This document shows, piece by piece, positions 7,327 through 15,454 of a stretch of 35,829 nucleotides of DNA; the stretch's first letter is position 1; each line of letters opens with the position of its first letter. A model generated the notes under the pieces. It made no database searches, was not told the DNA's origin, and was given only the letters and a program-made list of their open reading frames with translations. A program made the position numbers and the translations under genes. The DNA is from Paludibacter jiangxiensis (GTDB taxonomy: Bacteria; Bacteroidota; Bacteroidia; Bacteroidales; Paludibacteraceae): the NCBI GenBank assembly GCA_945897785.1, contig CAMDGD010000019.1:1-35829 (forward strand), read 5' to 3'.

Positions 7327-8178
7327 ATGAAAACAATAGCTTCTGTTGCACAGATGCAACATGCAGTTGCCGATTTGCATTTGGCTGGTAAACGAATTGG
7401 TTTTGTGCCTACCATGGGTGCTTTACACGAAGGACACTTGTCGTTAGTTAAGCAGTGTAAGGCTGAGAACGATTGTTGTGTGGTAAGCATTTTTGTAAAT
7501 CCAACACAGTTTAACGATAAACGGGATTTATCCAATTACCCCAGAAATTTATCCAAAGACGAAGCAATGCTACAGTCGGCCGGTTGTGATTTTGTGTTCG
7601 CCCCTACTACCGATGAAATCTATGCAGATGTAGAAATTGACAAGCCTTTTGAATTTGATTTCAACGGGTTGGATAAAGTTATGGAGGGGAAATTCAGACC
7701 CAATCATTTTAACGGTGTAGTGCAAATTGTGAGTAAGTTGTTTTCTATTGTATTGCCAAATAAGGCGTATTTTGGCGAAAAAGATTTTCAACAGCTTGCG
7801 GTAATAAAATACATGACAAGCACAATGCGATTTGATACGGAGATTGTTCCTTGCCCAATAGTTAGAGAACCCTTGGGGTTAGCAATGAGTAGCAGAAATG
7901 AGCTATTAAGCACAGAAGAAAGGAAAATTGCACAAAATATATCCAAAGTTTTATTCGAAAGTCGTAACTTTGTAAACCAAAAATCGCCTGCCGATATTCA
8001 GCGTGAAGTAATCGAACAAATAAATGGAATTGCTGCATTGCAGGTAGAGTATTTTGAAATCGTTAACGGAGATAGTCTGCAATCAATACAAAACTGGACC
8101 GATGCACCGTATATAGTTGGATGTATAACTGTTTTTTGCGGAAAAGTGCGGTTAATAGACAACATCCGTTACATATAA
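7327..8178 (+). CDS. panC: Pantothenate synthetase
   Basis: Condenses pantoate and beta-alanine with ATP to form pantothenate, the precursor of coenzyme A; cytosolic. The 283-aa length is normal. The HIGH-type motif PTMGALHEGHLSLV lies at residues 28-41 (H34, H37), the FVNPTQF segment follows, then GEKDFQQ, and MSSRN serves as the KMSKS-like loop. The start MKTIASVAQM is at 7327, 182 bp from the divergent glycogen-synthase-like gene. panD follows 12 nt after its stop, so the last two steps of the pathway are made from one transcript. Confidence 0.97.
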   Translation: MKTIASVAQMQHAVADLHLAGKRIGFVPTMGALHEGHLSLVKQCKAENDCCVVSIFVNPTQFNDKRDLSNYPRNLSKDEAMLQSAGCDFVFAPTTDEIYADVEIDKPFEFDFNGLDKVMEGKFRPNHFNGVVQIVSKLFSIVLPNKAYFGEKDFQQLAVIKYMTSTMRFDTEIVPCPIVREPLGLAMSSRNELLSTEERKIAQNISKVLFESRNFVNQKSPADIQREVIEQINGIAALQVEYFEIVNGDSLQSIQNWTDAPYIVGCITVFCGKVRLIDNIRYI

Positions 8179-8190
8179 AAATTACTAATG

Positions 8191-8541
8191 ATGCATATAG
8201 AAGTACTTAAATCAAAAATTCATCGGGTTACCGTTACCGAATCGAATTTAAACTATATAGGGAGTATTACCATTGATGAAGAGTTGATGGATGCGGCCAA
8301 TATTATTGCTAACGAAAAGGTGCATGTAGTTAATAACAATAATGGCGAACGGATAGAAACTTATGTTATTAAAGGTGCTAGAGGAAGTGGTCAGATTTGC
8401 TTAAACGGAGCAGCAGCGCATAAGTTTTCGCCGGGCGATATTATTATTATTATGGGATACGCACACATGGATTTTGAGGAAGCCAAACACTTTACACCCA
8501 GCATTGTTTTTCCGGATACAGCAACAAACAGGCTTGTTTAG
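8191..8541 (+). CDS. panD: Aspartate 1-decarboxylase precursor
   Basis: Makes beta-alanine from aspartate for PanC. The proenzyme cleaves itself between Gly and Ser to create a pyruvoyl group. The motif YIGSITIDE holds the cleavage site. Two ATGs are in tandem (8188 and 8191); starting at 8191 puts the site at G24-S25, exactly the canonical numbering (E. coli G24-S25, with H11-R12-V13 also aligned), so I prefer it (116 aa). [16 protein letters not shown] (about 70-85) is the active-site loop. In operon with panC. Its TAG stop touches the TAA stop of the convergent yggS with no base between. Confidence 0.96.
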   Translation: MHIEVLKSKIHRVTVTESNLNYIGSITIDEELMDAANIIANEKVHVVNNNNGERIETYVIKGARGSGQICLNGAAAHKFSPGDIIIIMGYAHMDFEEAKHFTPSIVFPDTATNRLV

Positions 8542-9207
8542 TTATATTCTAGGACCAAAAATGCGGCTCCCAATACGCACCATGGTACTCCCCGCTTCTA
8601 TCGCTATCGGGTAATCGTCAGACATCCCCATAGATAATTCACAAAACGCATCGTTATTTACAAAGATGCTTCTTTTTAGCTGTTCAAAAAGCTGTTGCAA
8701 GCCGGCAAATTCTGTGCGTATTTGCTCTGTATTTGTTGTATAAGTGGCCATGCCCATTAATCCACATATCCTTGTGTTTTGAAGTACTTTTAGTGCATTG
8801 GATTGCAGAAAACCTAGTAATTCATCTTCCGAAAACCCGAACTTACTATCTTCTTGTGCAATATGTACTTGCAAAAGGCAAGAAACTACTTTTCCCGTTT
8901 TTTTTGCTTCGCTGTCAATTGCCAGTAAATGATTTACACTATCAACACCATGTATAAAAGAAACAAGCGGTAAAAGCTGTTTTATTTTATTGGTTTGGAT
9001 ATGCCCTATATAATGCCAAACAATATCTTGAGGTAATTGCGCTTGCTTTTTCACCAACTCTTGTACTCGGCTTTCGCCAAAATGGCGTTGACCGGCATTG
9101 TAAGCTTCTTTAATTGCTTCTATCGGATGATACTTTGAAACACAAATAAGCGTTACTCTTGCCGGTAATTGATTCGAAATAGCTGCTATGTTGTGTGCAA
9201 TAACCAA
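8542..9207 (-). CDS. YggS/PLPBP family PLP-binding protein
   Basis: A 221-aa fold-type III PLP protein (YggS/YBL036C/PROSC). It has no known enzymatic reaction and is thought to keep cellular vitamin B6 and amino-acid pools balanced. The PLP lysine is K25 in ICVSKYHP; FGESRVQE and WHYIGHIQTNK follow, and the C-terminal LSMGMSDDYPIAIEAGSTMVR holds the phosphate-binding loop. No ATG start is available in frame: a stop codon lies just upstream, and alignment with the family (MxIAxNI) points to TTG at 9207. The gene abuts panD tail to tail. DUF4494 is 36 nt upstream on the same strand. Confidence 0.93.
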   Translation of the reverse strand: MVIAHNIAAISNQLPARVTLICVSKYHPIEAIKEAYNAGQRHFGESRVQELVKKQAQLPQDIVWHYIGHIQTNKIKQLLPLVSFIHGVDSVNHLLAIDSEAKKTGKVVSCLLQVHIAQEDSKFGFSEDELLGFLQSNALKVLQNTRICGLMGMATYTTNTEQIRTEFAGLQQLFEQLKRSIFVNNDAFCELSMGMSDDYPIAIEAGSTMVRIGSRIFGPRI

Positions 9208-9243
9208 ATTGAGAGGGATGTGTTAAGAGGAAATAAGTTCACT

Positions 9244-9687
9244 CTATTCTTGAATAGTTAACTCTTGTTGAAAAACATCCATAATAGCTGTTTCTACAAT
9301 TGATGCTATTTCAAAATCAGCCATGGTGCCTTTCATGCCTTCTTGTAAATTGGCTAGGGCTTCTTTGATGTCAGTAGCTTTGATATACATCGTATTAGGC
9401 ACTTTCTTCTCTATACCTTTATCTTCATCCAACGCAACAAAATTCACTTTTGATCTATACCATTTATCGGCACTAGGTAGTTGAGAGTCAAATAATTCAG
9501 CTATTTTAACCCGTTTAATATTAGCAACAACCCATTCGCCACTAATAAATGGCTCCATTTCTGCATTAATTCGTGTTTCTGCTTCTGTAAAAGAAAGTGC
9601 ATCAACAAGATAGGCTTCGGTAACTTGTTTTATTAATCCGTCTTCGCCTGTTTTATCGTATTTAATTTTGCATTCAAACCAGTTCAT
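9244..9687 (-). CDS. DUF4494 family protein
   Basis: A 147-aa cytosolic protein. The start MNWFECKIKYDKTGEDG and the segment ALSFTEAETRINAEM (31-45) are characteristic of DUF4494, a family conserved across Bacteroidota and of unknown function. No catalytic motif is visible. A TATATTTG -7 element stands about 25 nt upstream of the start. The gene lies 36 nt upstream of yggS and could share its transcript. Confidence 0.9.
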   Translation of the reverse strand: MNWFECKIKYDKTGEDGLIKQVTEAYLVDALSFTEAETRINAEMEPFISGEWVVANIKRVKIAELFDSQLPSADKWYRSKVNFVALDEDKGIEKKVPNTMYIKATDIKEALANLQEGMKGTMADFEIASIVETAIMDVFQQELTIQE

Positions 9688-9712
9688 ATTGTTCTATTTA
9701 AAATTTGAAATG

Positions 9713-9720
9713 CAAATATA
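9713..9720 (-). promoter_or_regulatory. Bacteroidota -7 element for the DUF4494 gene
   Basis: The minus strand reads TATATTTG (TAnnTTTG), placing the start about 20 nt upstream of ATG 9687. No clear -33 TTTG is seen at the usual spacing. Confidence 0.4.
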
Positions 9721-9800
9721 GCGAAAAGAAGTTTGATATGTACGGCATAAACCTGCCAACTTGTCTGAAAGAAAGAAAACTTTTCAACCATTAAAATAGC

Positions 9801-10397
9801 TTAATTTAAAGAGGGGTCTTTAGGGAATTTTGTCCACTTTTTGTATTTCTCACCTAAAGAGGCTAGGGCTTTTTCCCACACTTTAACGGTATTTGTTTGC
9901 AGTGTATCAATTTCCGGAATCGATCCTACCAACCAGGCATTTTCTTTTAACTCTTCTGTAAGCTGGTTTTGATTCCACCCCGAATAACCAAAAAAGAATT
10001 TTATTTTTCCGTCAATTTCTCCACCTGCATTAATATAATCTTTTAAAAAATCAAAATCGCCATTTAAAAATAAGGTATCTGAAATTGGATGACTTTGAGG
10101 AATAAAAGGCAAATTATGTAGAAAGAATAAGGTGTCAACATTTACCGGGCCACCTAAAAAAACAGGAATGTGCTGCTTAACAGTAAGGTCTTTTATTAGT
10201 TCGGAAAGACTAATATCGAGGTTTTTATTTAACACAAAACCCATACTTCCTTCTGTAGAATGTTCGGCTAAAAAAACCACCGCTCGTTGAAAGTACGAAT
10301 CGATTAAAAATGGTTCGGATATTAATATACTACCCTTAGCCGGAACTACATTGTTGTATTTAATTTTAAAGGAGTCTTCATCAAATGGCATAGGCAT
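9801..10397 (-). CDS. YqgE/AlgH family protein (DUF179)
   Basis: A 198-aa member of the YqgE/AlgH family. The function is unsettled; the Pseudomonas homologue was named for alginate regulation, while structures suggest a small-molecule or protein-binding fold. Seen: KGSILISEPFLID (21-33), family segment RAVVFLAEHSTEGSMGFVLNK (37-58, with one residue variation from the consensus), FLGGPV, and HNLP. The frame is open further upstream to 10508, but ATG 10397 (MPMPFDEDSF) gives the family's normal length, while the upstream 37 residues are low-complexity and hydrophobic. It is divergent from ruvX, a pairing (yqgE-yqgF) common in other bacteria. Confidence 0.92.
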   Translation of the reverse strand: MPMPFDEDSFKIKYNNVVPAKGSILISEPFLIDSYFQRAVVFLAEHSTEGSMGFVLNKNLDISLSELIKDLTVKQHIPVFLGGPVNVDTLFFLHNLPFIPQSHPISDTLFLNGDFDFLKDYINAGGEIDGKIKFFFGYSGWNQNQLTEELKENAWLVGSIPEIDTLQTNTVKVWEKALASLGEKYKKWTKFPKDPSLN

Positions 10398-10493
10398 ATT
10401 TTTTTTGTGGAAATATACGTTTTTTAAAAGTAAAAAAATAATATGAAATAGGTATAAAAAATAATATGTTATTAAACTCTTATTACAATTTTG

Positions 10494-10501
10494 TACCTTT
10501 G
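10494..10501 (+). promoter_or_regulatory. Bacteroidota -7 element for ruvX
   Basis: TACCTTTG matches TAnnTTTG and lies 15 nt upstream of the ruvX ATG, implying a very short leader. The -33 part is poor. Confidence 0.45.
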
Positions 10502-10516
10502 CTTGCAATTAATGTT

Positions 10517-10930
10517 ATGGGAAGAATTTTAGCTATAGATTACGGACAAAAACGGGTTGGAATAGCCGTTACTGATTCGTTACAGTTAATTGCAAACGGT
10601 CTTACAACGGTTTCATCAGATACCATATTTGCTTTTATTAGCGCCTATATTGATAAGGAAACAGTAGATAAAATTATTGTTGGCTTACCAAAGCAAATGA
10701 ATAACGAAGCTTCGGAATCGATGCGTTTTATTGCTCCTTTTGTTACAGCTTTGCAAAAAAAACACCCAACAATTCCTGTGTTAATGGTAGATGAAAGGTT
10801 TACTTCTAAACTAGCACAACAAACGATGTTGGCTAGTGGTATTAGTAAAAAAAAACGACAGGATAAAGCCTTGGTCGATCAAATTAGTGCAACTATTTTA
10901 CTGCAATCGTACCTAGAAAGCATTAGATAA
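10517..10930 (+). CDS. ruvX: Holliday junction resolvase-like protein RuvX/YqgF
   Basis: A 137-aa RNase-H-fold protein needed for 16S rRNA 5'-end maturation in E. coli and proposed to cut Holliday junctions. Motif I ILAIDYGQKRVGIAVTD (4-20, catalytic D8) and motif VDERFTS (91-97, D92/E93) are both intact, as is the IIVGLPKQMN segment (53-62). The start chosen is ATG 10517, just before MGRILAIDYG; an in-frame ATG at 10466 would add 17 residues that overlap the promoter. def follows 51 nt downstream on the same strand. Confidence 0.95.
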   Translation: MGRILAIDYGQKRVGIAVTDSLQLIANGLTTVSSDTIFAFISAYIDKETVDKIIVGLPKQMNNEASESMRFIAPFVTALQKKHPTIPVLMVDERFTSKLAQQTMLASGISKKKRQDKALVDQISATILLQSYLESIR

Positions 10931-10981
10931 TAATCGTTTAACTTTTTACCAATTAAAACAACTCAACAAAAAGAAACAAAA

Positions 10982-11536
10982 ATGATATACCCTATTCACC
11001 TTTACGGACATCCGGTATTACGAAAAGTTGCCACTCCCATATCAAAAGATTATCCAGGCTTAAGTCAGTTTATTGCCGATATGTTTGAAACCATGTATAA
11101 ATCAGAAGATGGTATTGGTTTGGCAGCTCCACAGGTTGGCATTTCAGTACGCCTTTTTATAATTGACTTAACTATATTGGCCGATGACGATGCTTCGTTT
11201 TCCGGTTTTAAAAAAGTATTTATCAATGCTGAGATTGTGGAACGAATTGGCAATGATGTGTCAAAAGAAGAAGGTTGCTTAAGTATTCCGGGAATTAACG
11301 AAACTGTTACACGCAAAGATAAAATACGCATACAATATGTTGACGAAAATTTTGTGGCGCACGATGAAGTTTACGAAGGATTTGCTGCAAGAGTTATTCA
11401 ACACGAATATGATCATATTGAAGGGCATGTATTTATAGACAGTATATCACCTATTCGCAGGCAATTAATAAAATCTAAACTAACAAATATCGTTAAAGGA
11501 AAAGTAAACTGCAAGTATAAGCACAAAACGGCATAA
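10982..11536 (+). CDS. def: Peptide deformylase
   Basis: Removes the formyl group from the N-terminal methionine of new proteins, using a bound divalent metal. The 184-aa protein has all three motifs: [10 protein letters not shown] (44-53), EGCLSIPG (97-104, metal ligand C99) and QHEYDH (140-145, ligands H141 and H145, catalytic E142). It follows ruvX and converges on holA. No fmt is next to it, unlike the layout in many proteobacteria. Confidence 0.97.
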   Translation: MIYPIHLYGHPVLRKVATPISKDYPGLSQFIADMFETMYKSEDGIGLAAPQVGISVRLFIIDLTILADDDASFSGFKKVFINAEIVERIGNDVSKEEGCLSIPGINETVTRKDKIRIQYVDENFVAHDEVYEGFAARVIQHEYDHIEGHVFIDSISPIRRQLIKSKLTNIVKGKVNCKYKHKTA

Positions 11537-11547
11537 TATGTTATTTA

Positions 11548-12561
11548 TTAATGCATTAACTTGAAAACTAACTCCTTAAGTAATTCTCCATCTTCTGCTT
11601 TTGAGCCTATTCCTTTGCATTTTGCATCATATTCCCGTATCAAGGCAATGCTTTGCATACATTTTAATGCATTGTAATAGCGAGCGGCTTGTACATAGTC
11701 TTTAACAAAATACGGATTTACTCCCAGTTCTTTTGCTATACTGGCTTGTGATTTATCTTCGGTATAATGGTATTGCAATAAGGCTGTGAATAAGTTAAAA
11801 AGCACCGAAAGGGTTACCACTAAAGGATTGCTTTTGGGGTTTTGCTGAAAATAATGAATAATTTTATTGGCCTTTAGCACATTGTAATTCATAAATGCAT
11901 TTTGCAACTCAAAATTATTGTAATCTTTGCTTATGCCAATATTTTTCTCTATCAATTTATCGGTAATTTGATTAGAGTCGGCGGGCTTAGTAATAATAAG
12001 TTTGTCAATTTCGTTAACAATCTTACTTAAATCGGTACCTAAAAATTCGGCTAATAAAATTGCGGCCTTTTCGTCAATAGATAAGTTTTTCATTTTTACA
12101 TAATTCTTTATCCATGCTACAATCTGGTACTCTCGCAAGGCATTTGACTGAAATACCACGCCAATTTTCTTAATATCATTAATTACTTTTAATCGTTTAT
12201 CCAGCGTACCGTATTTATAGCAAAAAACAAGAATGGTTGATTGTTGTGGGTTTTGTAAATAATGACTAAGCAAATCGTAGTCTTTGATATGTTGAGCCTC
12301 TTTTACTAACACTACTTGGTATGGAGCCATCATCGGAAACCTTTTAGCTGCATTGATAACCGTACTCATTTCTACTTCTTTACCATACAAAACAGACAGA
12401 TTGAACTCCTGCTCCATTTCTGTTAGTAACTCTCGTTGAACATAATCAGATAGTAAATCAATATAATATGGCTCATCTCCCATCAAAAGATAAACAGGTT
12501 TATATATCTTTTGTTTAAGCGAATGCAATATTTCCGTATAGCTAATACCCTCTTTGGCCAT
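11548..12561 (-). CDS. holA: DNA polymerase III subunit delta
   Basis: The wrench subunit of the clamp loader, opening the beta sliding clamp at the replication fork. At 337 aa it has the usual length. It shows YKPVYLLMGDEPYYIDLL (20-37), the N-terminal AAA+-like start without a working Walker A, and the family's central PYQVVLVKEAQHIKD and C-terminal helical collar. It converges with def (11-nt gap) and follows the AMP nucleosidase gene by 18 nt on the same strand. Confidence 0.92.
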   Translation of the reverse strand: MAKEGISYTEILHSLKQKIYKPVYLLMGDEPYYIDLLSDYVQRELLTEMEQEFNLSVLYGKEVEMSTVINAAKRFPMMAPYQVVLVKEAQHIKDYDLLSHYLQNPQQSTILVFCYKYGTLDKRLKVINDIKKIGVVFQSNALREYQIVAWIKNYVKMKNLSIDEKAAILLAEFLGTDLSKIVNEIDKLIITKPADSNQITDKLIEKNIGISKDYNNFELQNAFMNYNVLKANKIIHYFQQNPKSNPLVVTLSVLFNLFTALLQYHYTEDKSQASIAKELGVNPYFVKDYVQAARYYNALKCMQSIALIREYDAKCKGIGSKAEDGELLKELVFKLMH

Positions 12562-12579
12562 GTTAAAATGATGTCTTTA

Positions 12580-13353
12580 TTATTCGAAACGAAGATGTCT
12601 AATCGTTTCACTCTTATTAATAATGCTTTCTAATGCTTTAATTCCAATGCTTAAGTGTTGATTTACATAATTTTCGGTTACTTTTTTATCACTTTCGGCT
12701 GTTTTAATTCCTGTAACATGTAAAGGCATATCAGACACCAACAATAAAGCTCCGGTAGGAATATGATTGGCAAAACCGGCTGTAAAAAGGGTGGCTGTTT
12801 CCATATCAATGGCCATTGTTCTAATACGCACTAAATAATTTCGAAACGACTCGTCGTGCTCCCACACCCGCCTGTTTGTAGTGTAAACTGTTCCTGTCCA
12901 ATAGTCTCTTCCTATATCCCTTACGGTAGACGATACAGCTCTTTGCAAAGCGAAAGCGGGTAATGCAGGTATTTCTGGTGGATAATAATCATTTGATGTG
13001 CCTTCGCCACGTATAGCCGCACTAGGTAAAATATAATCGCCTACAACATTGCGGTCTTTTAACCCCCCACATTTACCTAAAAAGAGTACAGCTTCGGGTT
13101 TGATAGCCGAGAGTATGTCCATTATTATGGCAGCATTCGGACTCCCCATACCAAAGTTAATTATAGTAACTCCATTTGCAGAAGCATTTATCATATTCGC
13201 ATCGCGCCCCATTACTTCTACGCCAAATTTTTCGGCAAAAAGGTACACATAATTACTAAAATTGGTTAGCAATATATGTTTGGTAAATTTTTCGAGTGCT
13301 CTGCCGGTATAACGAGGCAACCAATTAGCAACTATTTCTTCTTTTGTTTTCAT
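12580..13353 (-). CDS. amn: AMP nucleosidase (short form)
   Basis: Hydrolyses AMP to adenine and ribose 5-phosphate, balancing the adenylate pool. The 257-aa protein belongs to the nucleoside phosphorylase superfamily: NFGMGSPNAAIIMD (66-79), FLGKCGGLKD (91-100), MAIDMETATLF (about 181-191, holding the catalytic M-E pair) and LLVSDMPLH (203-211). E. coli Amn is about 480 aa; this is the short type without the N-terminal regulatory domain. It lies upstream of holA and is divergent from the PD-(D/E)XK gene. Confidence 0.88.
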   Translation of the reverse strand: MKTKEEIVANWLPRYTGRALEKFTKHILLTNFSNYVYLFAEKFGVEVMGRDANMINASANGVTIINFGMGSPNAAIIMDILSAIKPEAVLFLGKCGGLKDRNVVGDYILPSAAIRGEGTSNDYYPPEIPALPAFALQRAVSSTVRDIGRDYWTGTVYTTNRRVWEHDESFRNYLVRIRTMAIDMETATLFTAGFANHIPTGALLLVSDMPLHVTGIKTAESDKKVTENYVNQHLSIGIKALESIINKSETIRHLRFE

Positions 13354-13478
13354 ACTAAAAGGAATTTTGGCTTTGTAAATAAATGCAAGACAGATAAACT
13401 ATGGTTTTTGCCGTAATAGCATTGAAAAATTTTGCTAATTATTTAATTTTTCATCCGTAATACTTTGGTTTTTCGTAT

Positions 13479-13486
13479 TATATTTG
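13479..13486 (+). promoter_or_regulatory. Bacteroidota -7 element for the HSDR_N-like gene
   Basis: TATATTTG, 51 nt upstream of ATG 13538. A TTTG lies upstream at 13464-13467 but at a spacing of only 11 nt. Confidence 0.35.
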
Positions 13487-13537
13487 CATAACCAATGGGT
13501 TATATCTACGGTCTTTATAGCACAAAAATAGCAAAAA

Positions 13538-13984
13538 ATGACACAACTCAACTTTCCGGCATACGCATTTAGCATAAAAGTTATAAACGACAAACCACAT
13601 ATCTTTGATCAATTACGAAAAAAATTTGTAGCACTACAGCCCGAAGAATGGGTTAGACAACACATGATTCAGTATTTGATAGAAGAAAAAAAATACCCTG
13701 CATCTTTGATGAATAACGAAATATCACTTAGCTATAATGGGATGCAAAAACGCTGTGATTCGGTTGTATATGACAGAAACGGAAAGGCACTTATGATTAT
13801 TGAATACAAGGCACCAACAGAAAAAATAAGCCAAAAAACCTTCGATCAGATAGTGCTCTATAACTCACAGCTACTAGTTAACTATTTGCTTATAAGCAAT
13901 GGGCTTAGCCATTATTGTTGCCAAATAAACCCTGACAATAGTTGTTCTTTTTTGAAAGATATTCCGCTTTACGAAAACTTATAA
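13538..13984 (+). CDS. Stand-alone type I restriction R-subunit N-terminal-like (HSDR_N_2) protein
   Basis: A 148-aa protein consisting of just one PD-(D/E)XK nuclease-like domain of the kind found at the N-terminus of type I restriction R subunits (PF13588). Catalytic candidates are D74 (RCDSVVY) and E89/K91 (IIEYKAP), with EEWVRQHMIQYLI (37-49) as the first helix. No helicase motor, HsdM or HsdS is nearby, so it is not a restriction system. Similar single-domain proteins occur widely in Bacteroidota; their role is unknown, with DNA repair or nucleic-acid binding as possibilities. Divergent from amn; converges on the GNAT gene. Confidence 0.82.
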   Translation: MTQLNFPAYAFSIKVINDKPHIFDQLRKKFVALQPEEWVRQHMIQYLIEEKKYPASLMNNEISLSYNGMQKRCDSVVYDRNGKALMIIEYKAPTEKISQKTFDQIVLYNSQLLVNYLLISNGLSHYCCQINPDNSCSFLKDIPLYENL

Positions 13985-14069
13985 AAGTATATGCTATGTA
14001 ATACAAGTCTGTCCTCTTTAATAAAGGAAGAGATTGCTTGTTTCAATTATGCGCCAAATGTACTGCTTG

Positions 14070-14594
14070 TTATTTATTAACAAGCTGGAATACAAACACA
14101 TCAATGTAATTATCCTGCTGTCTAAGCCAGCTTTTTAGCACACCGGTTTGTTCAAATCCGTGTTTCTCAAAAAGACTTACGCTCGATTTATTTTCAGGGA
14201 GTATATGCGCATACAATACTTTTACATGTAAGTGTTCAAAAGCATATACTTTTAGTAATTCTAAGGCTTTTGCAGCATAGCCTTTTTGCTGAAAAGGGTT
14301 ATCAACTACAATGCCTACTCCTGCTCGTTGATGGTGTGGGTCAAAATCGTATAAATCGATCATTCCAATGGTTTGTGCGTTTTCTTTTATCGTAATCATC
14401 AAACGCAACTGTTTATTTTCATATATGCTTTTATCGGAGTTTACAATATATTCGCGTAATATATATTTTGAATATGGATTAATGGTATTGCCAACCTGCC
14501 ACCATTCGGTATTATTTTCCCATTGGTATAGCAATGCCAGGTCTTCCGGTTCTAAAGCGCGTAACTTAATGGTGTTGTTTTCGAGCAAGGGCAT
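14070..14594 (-). CDS. GNAT family N-acetyltransferase (RimJ/RimL-like)
   Basis: A 174-aa acetyl-CoA-dependent acetyltransferase. It opens LENNTIKLRALEPEDLALLY, typical of the RimJ/RimL subgroup (PF13302). The acetyl-CoA loop lies in VVDNPFQQKGYAAKALELL (about 96-114; Q/R-x-x-G-x-A pattern as QQKGYA), and a C-terminal NKSSVSLFEKHGFEQTG matches the last motif. The substrate cannot be told from the sequence. It follows the GT2 gene by 30 nt and may be the last gene of that minus-strand run. Confidence 0.9.
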   Translation of the reverse strand: MPLLENNTIKLRALEPEDLALLYQWENNTEWWQVGNTINPYSKYILREYIVNSDKSIYENKQLRLMITIKENAQTIGMIDLYDFDPHHQRAGVGIVVDNPFQQKGYAAKALELLKVYAFEHLHVKVLYAHILPENKSSVSLFEKHGFEQTGVLKSWLRQQDNYIDVFVFQLVNK

Positions 14595-14624
14595 AGTGTT
14601 GTTTATTTGATTATATTCAGCTAT

Positions 14625-15404
14625 CTATATTCGTTTGTGTTTCCAAAAAAAATAGAGCAATGCACAAAGGTGTTTTCGACTTAAGGCCGACCACCATTTG
14701 CTTCGTGTTATTTGTTGGTAATGATGAATGATTCGTAAGGTAGGAATATACACTACTTTCCATTCTGCCTGATGTACACGCAAGCAAAAATCAGCATCTT
14801 CGGGTCCGTAAAATATTTGTTCATCAAGTAAGCCAACATCATTTAGTGTTTCTCTTCGTATTAACTGGCAGGCTCCTATTACATAATCGACTTCAATGGG
14901 ATTCTCTTTGTAAATTTGATCAATATAAAATTGTGTTTTATTGATTTTTAAATTCGGATTATTCGAAGCCAGTAAATTGACTATTTTATAGCGAATGCTT
15001 GGATATTTACGGCAGCTATATTGTACTTCGCCACCAGAAGAAACTAATTTACAGGCACATAAACCTACATCAATATGTTTCTCCATATAGTGTATTAGTC
15101 CTAAAATAGCCTGCTGATTTACAACAGTATCAATATCTAAAATAAGCACAAACTCGCCACTTGCAAGTTTTAAGGCCTGATTGCGCGCTTTTGCTACACC
15201 AAAATTCCGACTGTTTTTTATGAATTGAATACCCGAAGTACGATAATACTCGAGTATAGCTAAACTATCGTCGGTCGAACCGTTATCAACAACAATAACC
15301 TCAGCGTCGAGTGTTTTAATAGAAGCTAACAAGCTGTCTATACAGGGCTTAAGATATGCCTGAGCATTCCAACTTAATAATACCACCGATATTTTCTTTG
15401 CCAT
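14625..15404 (-). CDS. Glycosyltransferase family 2
   Basis: A 259-aa GT-A fold glycosyltransferase: KISVVLLSWNAQAYL (4-18), VVDNGSTDDS (38-47, nucleotide binding), NFGVAKARNQAL, and a DxD motif D90-I-D92 that binds the metal and sugar nucleotide. The FYGPEDADFCLRV segment near the C-terminus carries the probable catalytic base region, as in rhamnosyltransferase-like GT2 proteins. No membrane segment is clear, so it probably works at the inner face of the membrane. It lies 50 nt downstream of the B12-type radical SAM gene. The sugar and acceptor are unknown. Confidence 0.93.
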   Translation of the reverse strand: MAKKISVVLLSWNAQAYLKPCIDSLLASIKTLDAEVIVVDNGSTDDSLAILEYYRTSGIQFIKNSRNFGVAKARNQALKLASGEFVLILDIDTVVNQQAILGLIHYMEKHIDVGLCACKLVSSGGEVQYSCRKYPSIRYKIVNLLASNNPNLKINKTQFYIDQIYKENPIEVDYVIGACQLIRRETLNDVGLLDEQIFYGPEDADFCLRVHQAEWKVVYIPTLRIIHHYQQITRSKWWSALSRKHLCALLYFFWKHKRI

Positions 15405-15454
15405 ACCTATATGCTTGTTCTAACTTTTTTTGCCGTTGTTATTTATTGCAAGTT

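Noticed and set aside
10398-10508. 37-residue N-terminal extension of the YqgE-like protein
   Set aside because: Hydrophobic but not conserved, and overlaps the ruvX promoter and start; the family starts near ATG 10397.
14013-14033. Small dyad CTCTT...AAGAG between convergent genes
   Set aside because: Only 5 bp with no T-run; could occur by chance.
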